DNA of 64,000 nt from Butyriboletus loyo (taxonomy: Eukaryota; Basidiomycota; Agaricomycetes; Boletales; Boletaceae): positions 62,001-126,000 of the forward strand of contig JBBPSI010000001.1 in the NCBI GenBank assembly GCA_038093515.1, given 5' to 3'. Shown here one piece after another: positions 1-12,294 of this stretch. Both the position numbers and the translations under genes were made by a program. Every line of letters starts with the position of its first letter. The stretch's first letter is position 1. The notes beneath the pieces were generated by a model. The model worked only from the letters and a program-made list of their open reading frames with translations. It made no database searches and was not told the DNA's origin.

Positions 1-643
1 ACGAGAAATCAAATCACCGTGCACAATCACAACGCCCCCGTGCCTCAGCCTCTCCTGATGTATCGCCTGTGTATCTATCAGCGTCTGGTTAAAGAAAGCA
101 CCCAATGCCGTCGCTTGATAAAATCCAACAACGTTGTCATCCCCTTGCACCTCCTTGAGTGATCGTAACATCGAGGTTTGATATCGTGCTATGTCCGCGT
201 GTTGGCTCAAACCTCCATCGGACAATGTCTGCAAGGCACCCACCAATAGATTTTGATGACTTGTCTTCTTCCTCGCTTGTGCGACTCGGTAATGGGAAAC
301 TGTTGGATACCTCGAGGATCCCATCCAGATCAAGGCCGAGCAAAAGGCCGTGCGCAGAACCAAACGGAGCCTCACGACCATGCTGTACGATTTTCGTAAC
401 CACCTACAACACCTCCATTCAACCACAGGGACAACGGGCGCATGTGGGTTGCGAGAGGCAGATATAAACGTGGCATACCAGTGCATCTAATTGTACGCAA
501 GTGAGCGTTATCTCTGCCTCGATGTCGATGGCGGTAGACATGGAGGGAGGGATGGCCTCATACGTGGGCGCAACCGGTGCTGGTGCAGAGGCAGGCGTTG
601 GCAGCGTTGCAGCCAGCGTTGCGGCCATCGATGGGGCGGCCAT
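1..643 (-). CDS. eIF3h: Translation initiation factor eIF3 subunit H (partial, 5' part)
   Basis: Non-catalytic MPN-domain subunit of the eIF3 complex that loads mRNA on the 40S ribosome. The ATG is at 643 (protein starts MAAPSMAATLAATL). Three exons can be joined: 643-480, 403-244 and 188-1, with GT-AG introns at 479-404 and 243-189. The joins give the MPN-like segments VQLDALVVTKIVQHG, LLLGLDLDGILEVSNSFPLP and, in exon 3, GFYQATALGAFFNQTLID followed by AIHQERLRHGGVVIVH, all typical of eIF3h. The last 17 bases read like the start of another intron (GTGATTTG). The C-terminal half lies outside the window. It faces the zinc transporter gene with 93 bp between start codons. Confidence 0.9.
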
Positions 644-736
644 TTTGGTTGGAAAGAAAACAGTAGACAGTAGTGAAAAGTCAAAGAATGAACGCTGACC
701 AAGCATTCCACATCTTCTTGTTCGTCCCTCTCCGCC
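644..736. promoter_or_regulatory. Shared divergent promoter, eIF3h / zinc CDF transporter
   Basis: Only 93 bp separate the two start codons of oppositely transcribed genes, so both core promoters and 5' UTRs must lie here or overlap the coding regions. No TATA box was seen. Confidence 0.6.
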
Positions 737-2284
737 ATGGCCAACTGGTCTCGTTCAGCGCGGATATCGCTCCTGCTCGCCATAGACATTATCTTCTTCT
801 TCATAGAACTCATCGTCGGTACGTGCAGGCCTCCCCTTTGCCATCCATTTCTCATTTCCATAGGTTATGCCGTCGGCTCACTTGCGCTCGTCGCCGACAG
901 TTTTCATATGCTCAAGTAAGTGCCAATCTCGCATTTCTGCCCTCACTCACCCTCCCGCAGCGATGTCATGAGCTTGATCGTAGCTCTCTACGCTATCAGG
1001 GTTCGTCATAAACTCGCGACATTCCATCCCAACTCTCCTCACATAGCTATTAGCTTTCCAGTCAAAGCGCAAATGATTCTCGGTACTCCTACGGCTGGCA
1101 CAGGGCAGAGATCCTTGCCGCTCTCATTAACGGTGTTTTCCTCTTGGCACTCTGCTTCTCTATTACGATGGAGGCTTTGGAGCGTTTCTTCAGCACGCCT
1201 GGTCTGCACCATTTCTTTGTGTTGCAAAAGTCTGCCGCTCAACTCCCACAGAAATATCAAATCCCAAACTGATAGTCATAGTCGGATCTTTCGGCTTGGC
1301 ATCCAATATCGTCGGCCTATTCCTCTTCCACGGTGCGGCAACCTTACTTTGCCTCGCCACCGACCTAACACCATTCATCACAGAACATACCCACACCCAT
1401 GAGCACAAGGGTAGTGTCCCATCATCTCGCCCCGCCAGCGTACACGTTCAAGACAGCAACCGTGACCTTGTGACTTCTCGGAACCGCTCCACGTCCTATT
1501 CGTCGCTATATGGACACCCTGTCGCTACCCGCGCTTCGCTCTTACAAACCGCCCAAGATATCGCATCCTCTACGCTCGCTCAAGACAGCACTACGCCACA
1601 GAGCGAGGAGACTCCTCTCCTCGGGTCGCCGAGCGAGGACGCTCCTCGACCATCTCGGATGTCCGCGGACCACGTTCGTCATGCGCATGGGCACGGTCAC
1701 TCGCATGGTTCGATGAACATGCAGGCCCTAGTGCTACACGTCTTGGGCGATGCCCTGGGCAACGTTGGCGTCATCGCCACTGGCCTTGTTATCTGGCTCA
1801 CGACTTGGAAATACAAGTTTTATTTCGATCCAGTCATTAGTCTCGTGATCACCGTGATCATCTTTTCCTCTGCATTGCCTTTGGGTGTGTTTATCCTCAT
1901 TTGGCTTTATCGACGCGGGCCCTGATTTTTTCATCGCTTCGAGTTCGAAGCGCGTCCTTTGTTCTGTTACAGGGTGTCCCCCCAACCATATCCCTTGATG
2001 AAGTGCGGGCGTCGATATTAAGCGTCAAGGGCGTGCTTTCGGTCCATGAGCTTCATATTTGGCAGCTCTCTGAATCTAAAATAGTCGCATCAGTGCATGT
2101 GATGGCGTCCCGCGATCACGACTTCATGCCAGTTGCTGCAGAGATACGCAAAGCTCTTCACCACCATGGCATCCATTCTAGTACCATCCAGCCCGAATAT
2201 CACTCACGTAACCCTCATGTGATACCCGAGGAACACCTGAAGGTTCGTAGGCCAACAGGCTCGGTGAAGATGGATAGTGATTGA
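737..2284 (+). CDS. ZRC1: Zinc/cation diffusion facilitator transporter (ZRC1/COT1-like)
   Basis: CDF-family antiporter expected to load Zn2+ (or Co2+) into the vacuole or ER in exchange for protons. Six exons: 737-818, 864-915, 961-1000, 1054-1201, 1252-1884 and 1944-2284, giving 431 residues. Metal-site motifs are visible: ADSFHMLND in TM2 and LHVLGDALGN in TM5 (both HxxxD). The cytosolic loop between TM4 and TM5 is His-rich at both ends (HTHTHEH near its start, HAHGHGHSHG near its end), as in the zinc-transporting ZRC1 branch. The C-terminal cytosolic domain has the typical VHELHIWQL. Which metal and which membrane are inferred from the family. Confidence 0.93.
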
Positions 2285-2538
2285 TCGATTGGTCTGCTAG
2301 ATGTCCACAAATTCGTCTTGCCTCATTCTTTGCCCATCGGATCAGAATTGCGATCCCTCGGAAAACGCCTGTTGTCGTACGTTGTTATTCAAAGTTATTG
2401 TGGCTCCGGCTGATGTCGCTATTGGTAGCTCCACCAACATCTACAGTGTGAGATGATTCGCGAGCATTCACAGCTGTACATGGTATCACACTGGATCATC
2501 ATAAAACCCCTGTCATATATAAGCAACTCAATCTACTC

Positions 2539-5500
2539 TCACGTCATAAATACTGGAAAGTTTGCGGCAAAGGGAGACGATGTACTCAAACGTTCGAGAA
2601 TTGTCCTGCTTGTACTCGAAGTCGTTTTCCGTGTACGGAGATCCGCAGCTAGTTTTCTCGCTAACACGGCGCTTGCCTGTCCCAGTCGCGTAGTGTGATC
2701 GTTGCACATGGTCTGCAGCGCCCATTCAAGATGAAGGGCACAGGGGAGTGCACCAGCAATGATTGTTGCCAGAAGTTCTGTGTTGACATCTGTGTCGCCT
2801 CCTTGTTGATCGACGGTGGCAATCAACTGAGGGAGAACGTTGTACATGAATAGAGGGAGGAGTGGGGGTACACCAGAACGTGGCACGGCGAGCACGAATG
2901 TCATAATTCGACGACACGTCTCCATTTCCCCAAGGCTCGCAGCGACGCACAGCTCAGTCCAAAGTAGTAGGAGGAATTTCGTAGGCGTAGTGACGGTGAG
3001 GCAGCGACCCACGTCAACGCGAGGCGCTTTATGTTGCCGTGCCAACGCAAAAGCGTTACGAATCTCCCGTCTAGGGAAATCCAAAAACGCATCTGGTAAC
3101 GTGGTCGCAGAGTCTTCCAGTGCCTGGTTATTTCCTGTCACGAAGGTGGTCAGCCGACAAAAGATGCAACAAGAGATGCAACATCCTCACCCTCTTTTTT
3201 GACCGACAGGGTCCGCAATGCAACGGATCTGATGGCACCAATGTCGTAATGGAGACTTGAAATCACGATTTGTGTGCGCTTTCCAGAGAGGATCTTCAGA
3301 ATGTTTGGACTGCAAAGGCGCAGGATTACATGGGGACACGTTGATGCCAGCAACAAACTGTGTAGAACCTCAAGTTGGACAGGGGCAACAAACCTACGTA
3401 TTCACTTTTGAAAAAAAAAAAGTCAAGGAAATTTGACACGAAAACTCACCCGCGTTGCTGGACTTCAAATAATATCGCATGAATAACACCCACGAGTGTC
3501 CAGTTAAGAAGTGGGCCGAGGAAATACGAGATGCCGTTGTGAAAGACGTCGTTATCTATATGTCCCTCCTGTCGTGCGAGGCATGCTTGAGAGAAAAGCG
3601 TAGGGGACATTTGAAGCAAAGTTTTGAGCTTCGTGGACCTGAATGTCGGGTTAAGATATCACAGCAAGGGAAGAGGTACTTGAGTTTACCGGAGGATGGT
3701 ATCATCGATACCTTCGCTGCTGCTATCGAATATAGCTTTAAACCATCCGGTAAACACCATTTTCACATCAGGAGGGAGGTCCTCCAGATGGTAGACCCGC
3801 GAGGATCGTAGAAATTCTGTCCGAAGCACTTTACCACCTCTCCTCAGCGAGGGTGCTGAAATCTGCAAGACATTGATTCAGACACGATTGAGGGACACGT
3901 ATAGAAGTACCAGCCTGAAACTTGGTCAACACCATCTGGATGAATAGCACAACATCCCCTAGATGGCTAACAGCCGTTTGTGGATCGCCTTTGTGGATCG
4001 CAATGAGTATTCGCACGTCACTGAGAAGTATACATACCAATAATTTCGCAATCGTATTCGTGAAGTAATTCCAATGCCTCGAACACGAGATCCGTGATCT
4101 TTAGGTGAAGAGACAGAATGTCGAGCGCGAAATCATGCGCATAAAGCATCTTCGTGAGATGACTCAAAACCTCTAAATCTCCCGATTTCGAGTGGGATGT
4201 AAAACGCTACGGAGATTCATCGCTCACCGTGCAAGAATCGATATTCTCAGTCACTCACTTTACGGACCACTTGAGCAAAGAAGTGATGACTCCCTGGTTC
4301 TAGACGGATGCGATGCAATAACGTCTGTATGTCTTCCTCACTAAGTTCCGTCGTGAGTCTTGACTCGAGGTAGCTCTGCAAAATTAATATCGACTAATAC
4401 TCTGCACGGACGAGGGCTGGCTCACCTCAAGCGTACAGTTATGTTCAAAGGCCTCAGTCTGAAGCCGTGTCCCAGAGTCATTCGCAAGAGTGGGATCCAC
4501 AGTCACTGCGAATGCCTGGTCTATGAGTCCAACTGTGTATAGTTGTTGCATCAAGTCTCTGGCGAATGAACCTGGACTTAAACAAGTATAAGTGAATGAC
4601 TACATCTCAGAGGAGGAGCCCAACCCCGCAGTTTCTTCTTCACCTGACTCCCTGGTCCTCGCCTGCGCTTGGACATGATCACACCGCGACAGCAAATCGG
4701 AGCGTTGAAGCACCGCCGAGACTGCAGCATGCATCGCAGCCTGCTGCAAAAAGATGAGATGATGTTAGCCTACAAACGCGGCCATGACACACCCAGTCTG
4801 CCTCAACCGTTCCATGGCCCTCCAACTCCTTCTCGAAAATGTGCAAGAGGCGAGGTAGCTATAAGCTTGAGCTCAGCACAGCGGCGTTTATGTGCGCAAC
4901 AAGACAACCCACGCGGCCAAGGACGAACGCTCTCCACATGAAAAAAGATCCGTCATGGATACCTTTCGGTGAGCTTTGTGCAACACAGGTCATAGACGCC
5001 AAAAGCATCTGTGTGTAAAAGACATTTGGAGCCAAGGATGTCCATCGCAATAAACCTGTTAGCAGCACCACAGCCTCTAAACCACTACCGGCGCCATAGT
5101 CGCTAGCCCGGGATGCAATCTTGCACGTCCTCAGCGCAGTCCGGTAATATGGGAGAATGGCTCACGAAAGACTGTAGCAACAGACCGCAGGAGATGAAAT
5201 CGGCTTCGAGGTTGGAACCCAACATGTCACTTTTCCCGAGGGCAAGTTGGGTGTGTATTATCTGTGCCTCACGAGCAGCTTTGACATCATCTCCAATCAG
5301 GAGACTCAAGGAAAACACGAACGTCTCCAGCACCTGATGGATCTCTGGAGAGAGTCGCACAGAGTGGAGCAAGTCATTGGCGTCTCCAAAACATATCATG
5401 GCTTGGGTTGTCGACATTTGCAAAACATCCGGAACGCAGGGCAAAACCAGGCTGATAAGTTCTGACGCGGTCGCCGAGAGAGAGTGGAAACCGGAAGGTG

Positions 5501-6063
5501 GGAAGGAGTAAGCCTGACGAAGGAAAGCCAGCGCGTCGTTTACTACGGCTAATATGAGGGTTTGGGAACTTGCAGAGGGAAGAAGGGAGCCGAGTGGTGG
5601 CATTCCAGAGGCATAGTGAGCATCCAACGCTATGCGACAAAGCACATCGAGCGTTGAGCCATTTTGAAGCTGTGATGATCGTGCGACGCGGAGGAACGTA
5701 GCAATAAAATCTGAAGTTGACACAAGCCCACTACTCAGGGCTTGTCCGAGGTAGCCTAGAAGAATGGGGTTGGCGTCGTAGATGCCACATAGACCGATGA
5801 TTGCATCTGTTAGTTTCCAGTGTGTTTCATGGGTTAGTTCTCTGACAGCAAGCGCATCATTGCACACCATTGATTGCGGGCCCGACATTGGGTGAGCCAC
5901 GGCCCAATGTTTCTTTATCCACCCATAGTTTGCAGAGCTCAAGCCACTTCAAGTGCGAGTTGATGGATTAGAATGGACGTCCAAGCTTCTGGCAACTGTA
6001 CCTCACCTGGTCCGGAGAAATTCCACTCTGATATGAGTTCCGCGTCAAACTCGCCAGGGACAT
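2539..6063 (-). CDS. MED5: Mediator complex subunit 5 (MED5/NUT1)
   Basis: Large helical tail-module subunit of the RNA polymerase II Mediator. Start ATG at 6063 (MSLASLTRNSYQSGISPDQ). Exon 1 is 6063-6007 and exon 2 is 5946-5868 (WLELCKLWVDKETLG). Exon 3 starts at 5806 (DAIIGLCGIYDANPILLGYL). Later exons can be followed down to the TGA at 2539-2541, with blocks such as GLLRWTSLAPNVFYTQMLL, a final DWQAAMHAAVSAVLQRSD exon and GSFARDLMQQLYTVGLIDQA. The N-terminal LTRNSYQSG..WLELCKLW pattern is what I recall from basidiomycete MED5 proteins; there is no catalytic motif. The junction near 5150 is ambiguous: either a 46-nt intron (about 5150-5105) or a one-base frame break. Smaller exons between 3140 and 4600 were not all fixed. 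The Mediator assignment rests on family recall. Confidence 0.72.
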
Positions 6064-6307
6064 GGAATGTGAGTCAAGACCTGGGCACCAGTAATCGATG
6101 TGGGGCAGATCTAGCGGAGTACTCGACACGCGTACTCTATAGGGTTGTATTTACCCTCGCCATCAAGTCAAAATACTTATGACAGGGCCGAACACTTCTA
6201 CACTCGCTCAGAATAAATGAAGCTCAAGAAGTAAACAGAGCGACGTTGCAAGTAAAGGTATCGATAAAGTCCCAAAAAAGCGTAGCACGTTAATGGTATC
6301 AATTCCT

Positions 6308-9267
6308 TCATACTTTGGACATGAGCCGCCGTGTCTCTTGAGGAGTGAAGCGCAGAATTGTCGACAGGACTCGTACGAGGTTTGGCTAGGGAGGATTGTC
6401 ATCCACATGTCCAATTCATTGGTCTTGATCACTTACCCTCATCTCCTTGTGTTCTAGGAATTGAATAATGACATTCCGTAGGTACTCGTAATTAATTTCT
6501 TCTTCATTCCTAACAGGAGGGAGGGAAGGGGAAGAAGGGGCATCCGGGATCGAGGCGATGGACGTCCGTGAGTCCGTGACTTCTGATCGAGATGTCCAAT
6601 ATCCGGCACCCGGATTGCGCTGTCTTTCCAGAACGGCAACCGATTTTTGGACCTTTCGAAGTTCATCCCGAATGATCTATTTCTTGCTGAGTGAGGTGAT
6701 TCCTAAAAGTTGGAGAACATACTTTATTTTGTGCGCGTAACTGAGCTTCTCGGGACCTGCTCTCGTCAAGTTGCTTCTCGCTGTCATCAGCATGGGCTGC
6801 AGCTTCCGACAGGCGATGATGCAGAGTTGACTATGGGAGGGCAATCAATTGGCAAGACGCTAATCTGCAATATATGCAGACCCACCTCAGCGTCCTTGAA
6901 GGCGTCAATATGAGTTTGGAGTTCATATAATCGACCGTACTGAGTTCGAGCCTCGGTTTGGAGCTTCTCGATCTCTGCTTTCAACACCTCAGTCACATCA
7001 TCATCCTGCTCGCGCAGTTGAACACTGGACTGAAGCATGCGTTTGAGTTCCTCTGTCTCCTTGGTCTTTTCTGTGAGCTTGCGACTCCAGTTCGCTTCGG
7101 CTTCGGTGCGCTCTTTCTCAGCAGTCGTTAATGTCCTCTTGAGTTCCAAGAGCTTCGCCTCGTATTTGGTTTCTATTGAGGAGACTAGCTGTGAAATTTC
7201 CTCTGCAGAAGCACCAGAGATTTGCGATCGTATTTCGTGCTCCCCTCGAAGTTCACCGATTTCATCGTTGAGTAGAGTGATTCGCTCTTGCAATTCTTTC
7301 AGTCGAAACTGAAGTTCTGTGTTTTGGGCCTGCAGTGACTCCGCATGGCACTGAGAGGACTCAAGTTCAGCTTGTCGTAGCTCCAGTTGCTCGAAGAATA
7401 ATTTATTTTCGCTGGTGAGGTTGGCCACCGCGTTCTCGAGGTTGCCGATACGCGATTTTTTGGCAGTAATTTCCACCGAGTATGAAGTCTGGGAGGCTAT
7501 GAGCACTGATAATTAAAATACTGCAAAATGCGTTACCTTGAGTGCGTTCATTTCGGCATCAAACTGTTTTTTTACGGTTTGAATATCCCTTTCCGCACGG
7601 TCCTTTGCAGCAGCGATGTCCTTGTCGAATTGTGCTCGCAACCCAGTGACTGCTTTCTCGCGTTCTGCATTAACGGCATCGACTTCCCTCTGCAAGTTAG
7701 CTCGCTCAACCCGATCCTTCTCCTTCTCTTCCGAATTCCTGTCTCTCATCTCATTCAGCTCTCGCAGCGCGTCGTCCCTCTCCCTCTCTACCTTTACCAG
7801 CTTCTGTCTCACATTTTTTAGCCAACTTATGGCTTTCACACTCTTCTCCTCCTCCTGTTTTGCGATTTCGTTCGCCTTGGAGACTTCGGCGCGCAGGTGT
7901 TCGATATCGGAATCTCGCTTAGCGCTGTCCTCTTCTGTTTGCGACGCTGCAGATTGCGATGCAGTGATAAGGGATTCAGCCTCGCTCAATTGCCGTCGCA
8001 ACTCTTCAATTTGATCCAACTGAGAGGTAGTCTCCAGTCGATGAGTGTCCCTGAGTTCCTCCAATCGTTCTTCCTGCCCTGTGGATGTCATTTTTCAGGA
8101 ACGAGGAGAAACAAAAAATAATGAGCGTACGCGTGAGCTTTCCATTGAGTCGCTGCAATTCATCTTGGCTGAGCTGAGGGAATTTTTTTCAAGAGATCCA
8201 TCATAGTTGGACATCCCGCTTACCTCGACTTTCATATTGACATTGATAAGATACTCGCGCAAGGCTGCGACGTCCTCAGATCCTTTTAACGGAGTAAGCC
8301 CAATGATAACGCTATCTATATTCTGCCTTTCAACTTGAAGTGTCTTGAACGAGGTGGATACGTCTGGTACACCCAATGTTCATGCTAGCCCTAGTGTGCA
8401 AAATAGTGTGACTTTACCTGCAAATCTTTTCTCTACCAGTTTAAGGCGCTCTTGAAGGGCCGCGACACCCGCATCCTTTGACCCATCGGTTATCGCAGGT
8501 TCAGACACTGCTTCGACACACTCTTCCCCAGGAGGATCTCTGTCGACCGTCAACGCGTCAACGACTTCGGAGGCCTGGGTGCATCGTTCCATGTGAGGTT
8601 GGGTCTTTGTGTTCGTCGCTTGTGGTGCCTCTTGCGTCAGTGTTGCACCCACACAAGGATCGGTGGTCAAGCCTATAGATATAGAGCACACAGTTGAGCT
8701 AGCAGGGTCCTGGGGATCGGTAGGTGGCGTTACGCTCGGTGGTTGTGCAGAATCGCTGGGTTCCTGCGAAGGAGCCAAAGTATCATTAGTATCTCCAGCT
8801 TGGACGGGGCCGCCGGCGGGGATATCGAGAGCAGAGGTAGTAGTGGCTGTCGCGGGGCTTTGGGAGTCTGGTACTGGCGTCGGCGGAGATGAAAGTGGAT
8901 GCTGGGCAACGGTAACCGCTTGGGGGGAGGGCGGCGCGCTCGTCGACGGGTTCGGTGTACTGCCTCCTGAAGATTCAGGCGCGACGAAGGATGCACGTAA
9001 GCGCTCCTCAAGGGTTGTCTTGCGTAAACCAGCATCGGTTGTGCTCTTCGCGGTTGACGAAGGGCCGGGGCTGGCAGACCGTGGTCGGGGGTTCTGTCGA
9101 GCAGGACTCGCGTTCCGTTGGGTCGTGATCGACTTGCGGTTCGCGAGGGCACTTTCTGCCGATTGTGCTGAGTGACTCGTAGCATCCGCAGACCAGGCGC
9201 TGTCTTGAGAGGAGCGAGGGAGGGGCTGAGCGAGACCCTCTACTGCTTGGCGGAACTGGGAAAACAT
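6308..9267 (-). CDS. IMH1: Golgin with C-terminal GRIP domain (IMH1-like)
   Basis: Coiled-coil tether of the trans-Golgi network, recruited by the small GTPase Arl1 through its GRIP domain. Start ATG at 9267 (MFSQFRQAVEGLAQPL), preferred over an upstream in-frame TTG. The first 280 or so residues are Ser/Pro-rich and disordered. Long heptad-repeat coiled coils follow (about 8380-6790, rich in E/K/R/Q/L). The last two exons encode the GRIP core: EYLRNVIIQFLEHKEMR near 6490-6430, then NLVRVLSTILRFTPQETRRL and a short MSKV tail ending in a TGA at 6308-6310. Introns are short GT-AG. It lies in tandem downstream of PEX14. Confidence 0.88.
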
Positions 9268-9361
9268 TCGGACAGGTCGCAATGGAGTCGGTCGCTACTT
9301 GAACTTGGACACATACGACTTTGAGCGGGAAAACTATGTACATGACAAAGCAAATAAACTA

Positions 9362-10319
9362 CTAGCTTTCGTCGAGAGACAACTCTACTTCCTTCGCTTT
9401 ACCGTTGGAGAGAATCGAAGGACTTTCTCTTGGGGACTCTGACAGGGGCAGTGCGGAGGTGGCATTCGCGAGTTGCCATGACGGGATGGATGGTCTACCC
9501 GCCAAAGGTGGTAATGGCGTTGACGGAGAGCTTGTCAGACCACCTGGACCACGGCTAAGTAAAAGTGCCTTGAGCGATTTGAGCTCTTGCTGAAGCTCTG
9601 CGAGGGACTGTTTCTGAGTTTCCTTGTTCTTCTCGATCATCTTGTACGTGCCGTTGCTCAGAGCGCGGAACAGGGGGAAGAAAGTGGACTACCTTGGGTA
9701 ACATTTCCCGGATGTTCTCGATCTCGTCGCGAATTTCACGCATTTCATCCCTTGTTTTTGTCTCGCCTTGGCGCATTTCGACGACGACCGCCTGGACGTC
9801 TCTAGAAGCCTTGTCTACGCGCTCTCCTTGTTCGTCGACCGCTGCTCGCACGGAAGCGGTCTCGGCGAGAATGTCCTTTAGCAGTGCCTCTGCGACGTCG
9901 AACTGAGCGGTTAGGGCATCGCGGTCTTGTTCATAAGCGGTCGCCGTCGGTGGTTTGAGGTGGGGCAGCAGGTATTTCCTGAAGAGGGAGACGGCGCCGT
10001 AAGCCAGAGTGCCAGACACGACGGCGGTGATCTGCGGGGGTTGAGGGTGTGAGAGATGCGTAATGCGGGGAGACGCACGAAATAGTCGCGCCAGTCCCAT
10101 TGGTGGTCTGGTCGGTAGACGGGGTTGGTTGCGAGTCTGATGGCCTGGTCGATCTCCGGGCCAGAGAGGCCTTTGGCTTCGAGGAATTGGACGCGCTGTT
10201 GGAGGGGGACATTCTGCGACTGGTGGGGGTGAGCTGGGGAACGTAGGGGGGAGAGAGAGACTTGCGTTTGGGTCAGACAAGAAGGCGACCGCGTTTTTGA
10301 AGACGTCTCGTCCGTCCAT
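9362..10319 (-). CDS. PEX14: Peroxisomal membrane docking protein PEX14
   Basis: Peroxin that docks the PTS1/PTS2 receptors PEX5/PEX7 at the peroxisomal membrane. Start ATG at 10319; exon 1 is 10319-10266 (ends FLSDPN). Exon 2 starts at 10219 (SQNVPLQQRVQFLEAKGL), completing the conserved PEX14 N-terminal domain. The next parts are DQAIRLATNPVYRPD, a membrane-associated helix (AVVSGTLAYGAVSLFRKYLL), a coiled coil (DEMREIRDEIENIREML, then QKQSLAELQQELKSLKALLL) and a disordered tail ending in a TAG at 9362-9364. The first intron has a GC donor (GCAAGT, 10265-10220); no GT site keeps the frame. It is head-to-head with mitochondrial EF-Tu, 91 bp between ATGs. Confidence 0.9.
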
Positions 10320-10410
10320 CGTGGCCACAGACTCGATTCGCACTCCGCCCGGGTTATTACACTAATTTATTTTCCTCCTCCCGCCCGTCCCGTTTTCTTT
10401 GCATTCACTC
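10320..10410. promoter_or_regulatory. Shared divergent promoter, PEX14 / mitochondrial EF-Tu
   Basis: 91 bp between start codons of oppositely transcribed genes. It contains a short AT-rich stretch (TTACACTAATTTATTTTC, around 10357-10374), followed by a pyrimidine-rich run before the TUF1 ATG. Confidence 0.6.
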
Positions 10411-12294
10411 ATGTTTCGTTTGGCAGCACAGAGAGCAGTCGCCCGAAAGCTTGCGCTCCCATCCTCGAGGTCGTCCTCCCTCTATGTTCGCTGCCGCACG
10501 ACAACACGGACGCCCTCTCACGTCCCGGCCTTGTCCCCTTCCTGCCCTCAAATACTGGGTCGACGCCGCTATGCTGACCTTGCCACGAAATTCACCCGCA
10601 CAAAGCCCCACATGAACATCGGAACCATTGGTAATCTCCCCTCTCCTCCCCGCCGACGCGTCTTGACGCGTTCGCAGGCCACGTCGATCACGGAAAGACG
10701 ACCCTCACTGCTGCCATCACCAAAGTTCTCTCAGACAAGGGCTCAGCCAAGTTCACAGACTACTCACAGATTGACAAGGCCCCCGAGGAGAAGGCCCGCG
10801 GTATCACCATCAATTCCGCCCATGTAGAATACGAGTCCGATGCTCGCCACTACGCCCACGTCGACTGTCCTGGTCATGCTGACTGTGAGTTATGCATATT
10901 GCTTACTCCCTACTGCTCATTCATCCTCCTAGACATCAAGAACATGATCACCGGCGCTGCACAGATGGACGGTGGTATCATCGTCGTTTCGGCTACCGAC
11001 GGCCAGATGCCACAGACCCGCGAACATCTTCTCCTTGCTCGCCAAGTCGGCATTAAAAAACTCGTCGTCTTCATCAACAAGGTCGACATGGTTCCCGACG
11101 CCGAAATGCTTGAGCTCGTGGACATGGAGATGCGTGATCTACTTTCCACATACAACTTTGATGGCGAGAACACCCCTATCATCATGGGTTCAGCTTTGGC
11201 TGCCCTCGAGGGTCGAGACGACGAGACTGGCAAGGATAAAATCCTTGAACTCATACGAGCCTGCGATCAATGGCTCGATGTCCCCCCTCGTATGTCTTCT
11301 TAATCTCATCAGTCATAGTGTAAACCTGACCATCCCGCAAAGGTGACCTTGAAAAACCTTTCCTCATGCCTGTTGAGGATGTGTTCTCCATTCCTGGTCG
11401 TGGAACTGTGGCTACTGGCCGCGTGAGCAACGTTCATTCACAATGTGTAGTTCGTCGATTCACTTTTGCTTCTTAGGCTGAGCGTGGTGTGATCACAAGG
11501 GGCGAAGAAATCGAAGTTCTCGGCCTTGGTTCATCACTCAAGACCACTTTGACTGGCATTGGTTAGCACGCTGGTGTTCCTCTCCTCAACATGCTAAGTT
11601 GTATTTCCACAGAGATGTTTCACAAAGAACTGGAGAGAGTACGCATTCCTTGTTGCCTGATAAGGTCAAGTGACCCATACTTGCCGTTGACAGGGTGAAG
11701 CCGGAGACAACATGGGCGTTTTGCTTCGTGGCGTGAAGCGGGAGCAGCTTAAACGTGGTCAGATTATTGCTGTCCCTGGTTCGATCAAAGCTGTCAAGCA
11801 ATTCCAAGCCCAACTTTATGTCCTCACCAAAGACGAAGGTTTGTAACCTTGTGCCCATGGATATCATCATACTGACACATTCCAGGTGGACGCTATACAC
11901 CATTCGTGTCCAACTACCGCCCACAACTCTTCCTTCGGACTGCTGATGTCACTACATCACTGACCTTCCCACCTGATACTCCGGATGCTGAGGACAAAAT
12001 GGTTTGTTGTGCTGTGAATAGGGAAGCGCTATTTTAACGTGTATAACAGGTTATGCCCGGCGATAATGTCGAGATGATCTGTTCGCTCCAGACGGATGTT
12101 GCCGCGGAAGTTGGTTCTCGGTATGTCTTCAAACCTCAGTGTCATTTGGTGGGTCTAACCGCATTGCTTTCACAGATTCACGCTTCGCGAGGGTAACAAG
12201 ACGGGTGAGTATTGTGTGCTTGCTACCGAGAATGGGACTGATTTGATTTTTAGTTGGTACTGGTATCATCACCAAGATCTTGGAATATGCCTGA
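10411..12294 (+). CDS. TUF1: Mitochondrial translation elongation factor Tu
   Basis: GTPase that brings aminoacyl-tRNA to the mitochondrial ribosome. Start ATG at 10411; the first 50 or so residues are Arg/Ser/Ala-rich with no acids, a mitochondrial presequence ([20 protein letters not shown]). GTP-binding motifs are present: GHVDHGKTT split by the first intron, effector loop [17 protein letters not shown] (intron inside the motif), FINKVD and GSAL. Domain II ([17 protein letters not shown]) and domain III ([14 protein letters not shown], then [16 protein letters not shown]) follow in several small exons. Stop TGA at 12292-12294. Length and order match bacterial-type EF-Tu. Confidence 0.95.

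Noticed and set aside
8609..9175. Long plus-strand ORF (188 codons) over the golgin N-terminus
   Set aside because: Antisense shadow of the Ser/Pro-rich, GC-biased golgin exon; no domain and repetitive Gly/Val/Ser composition.
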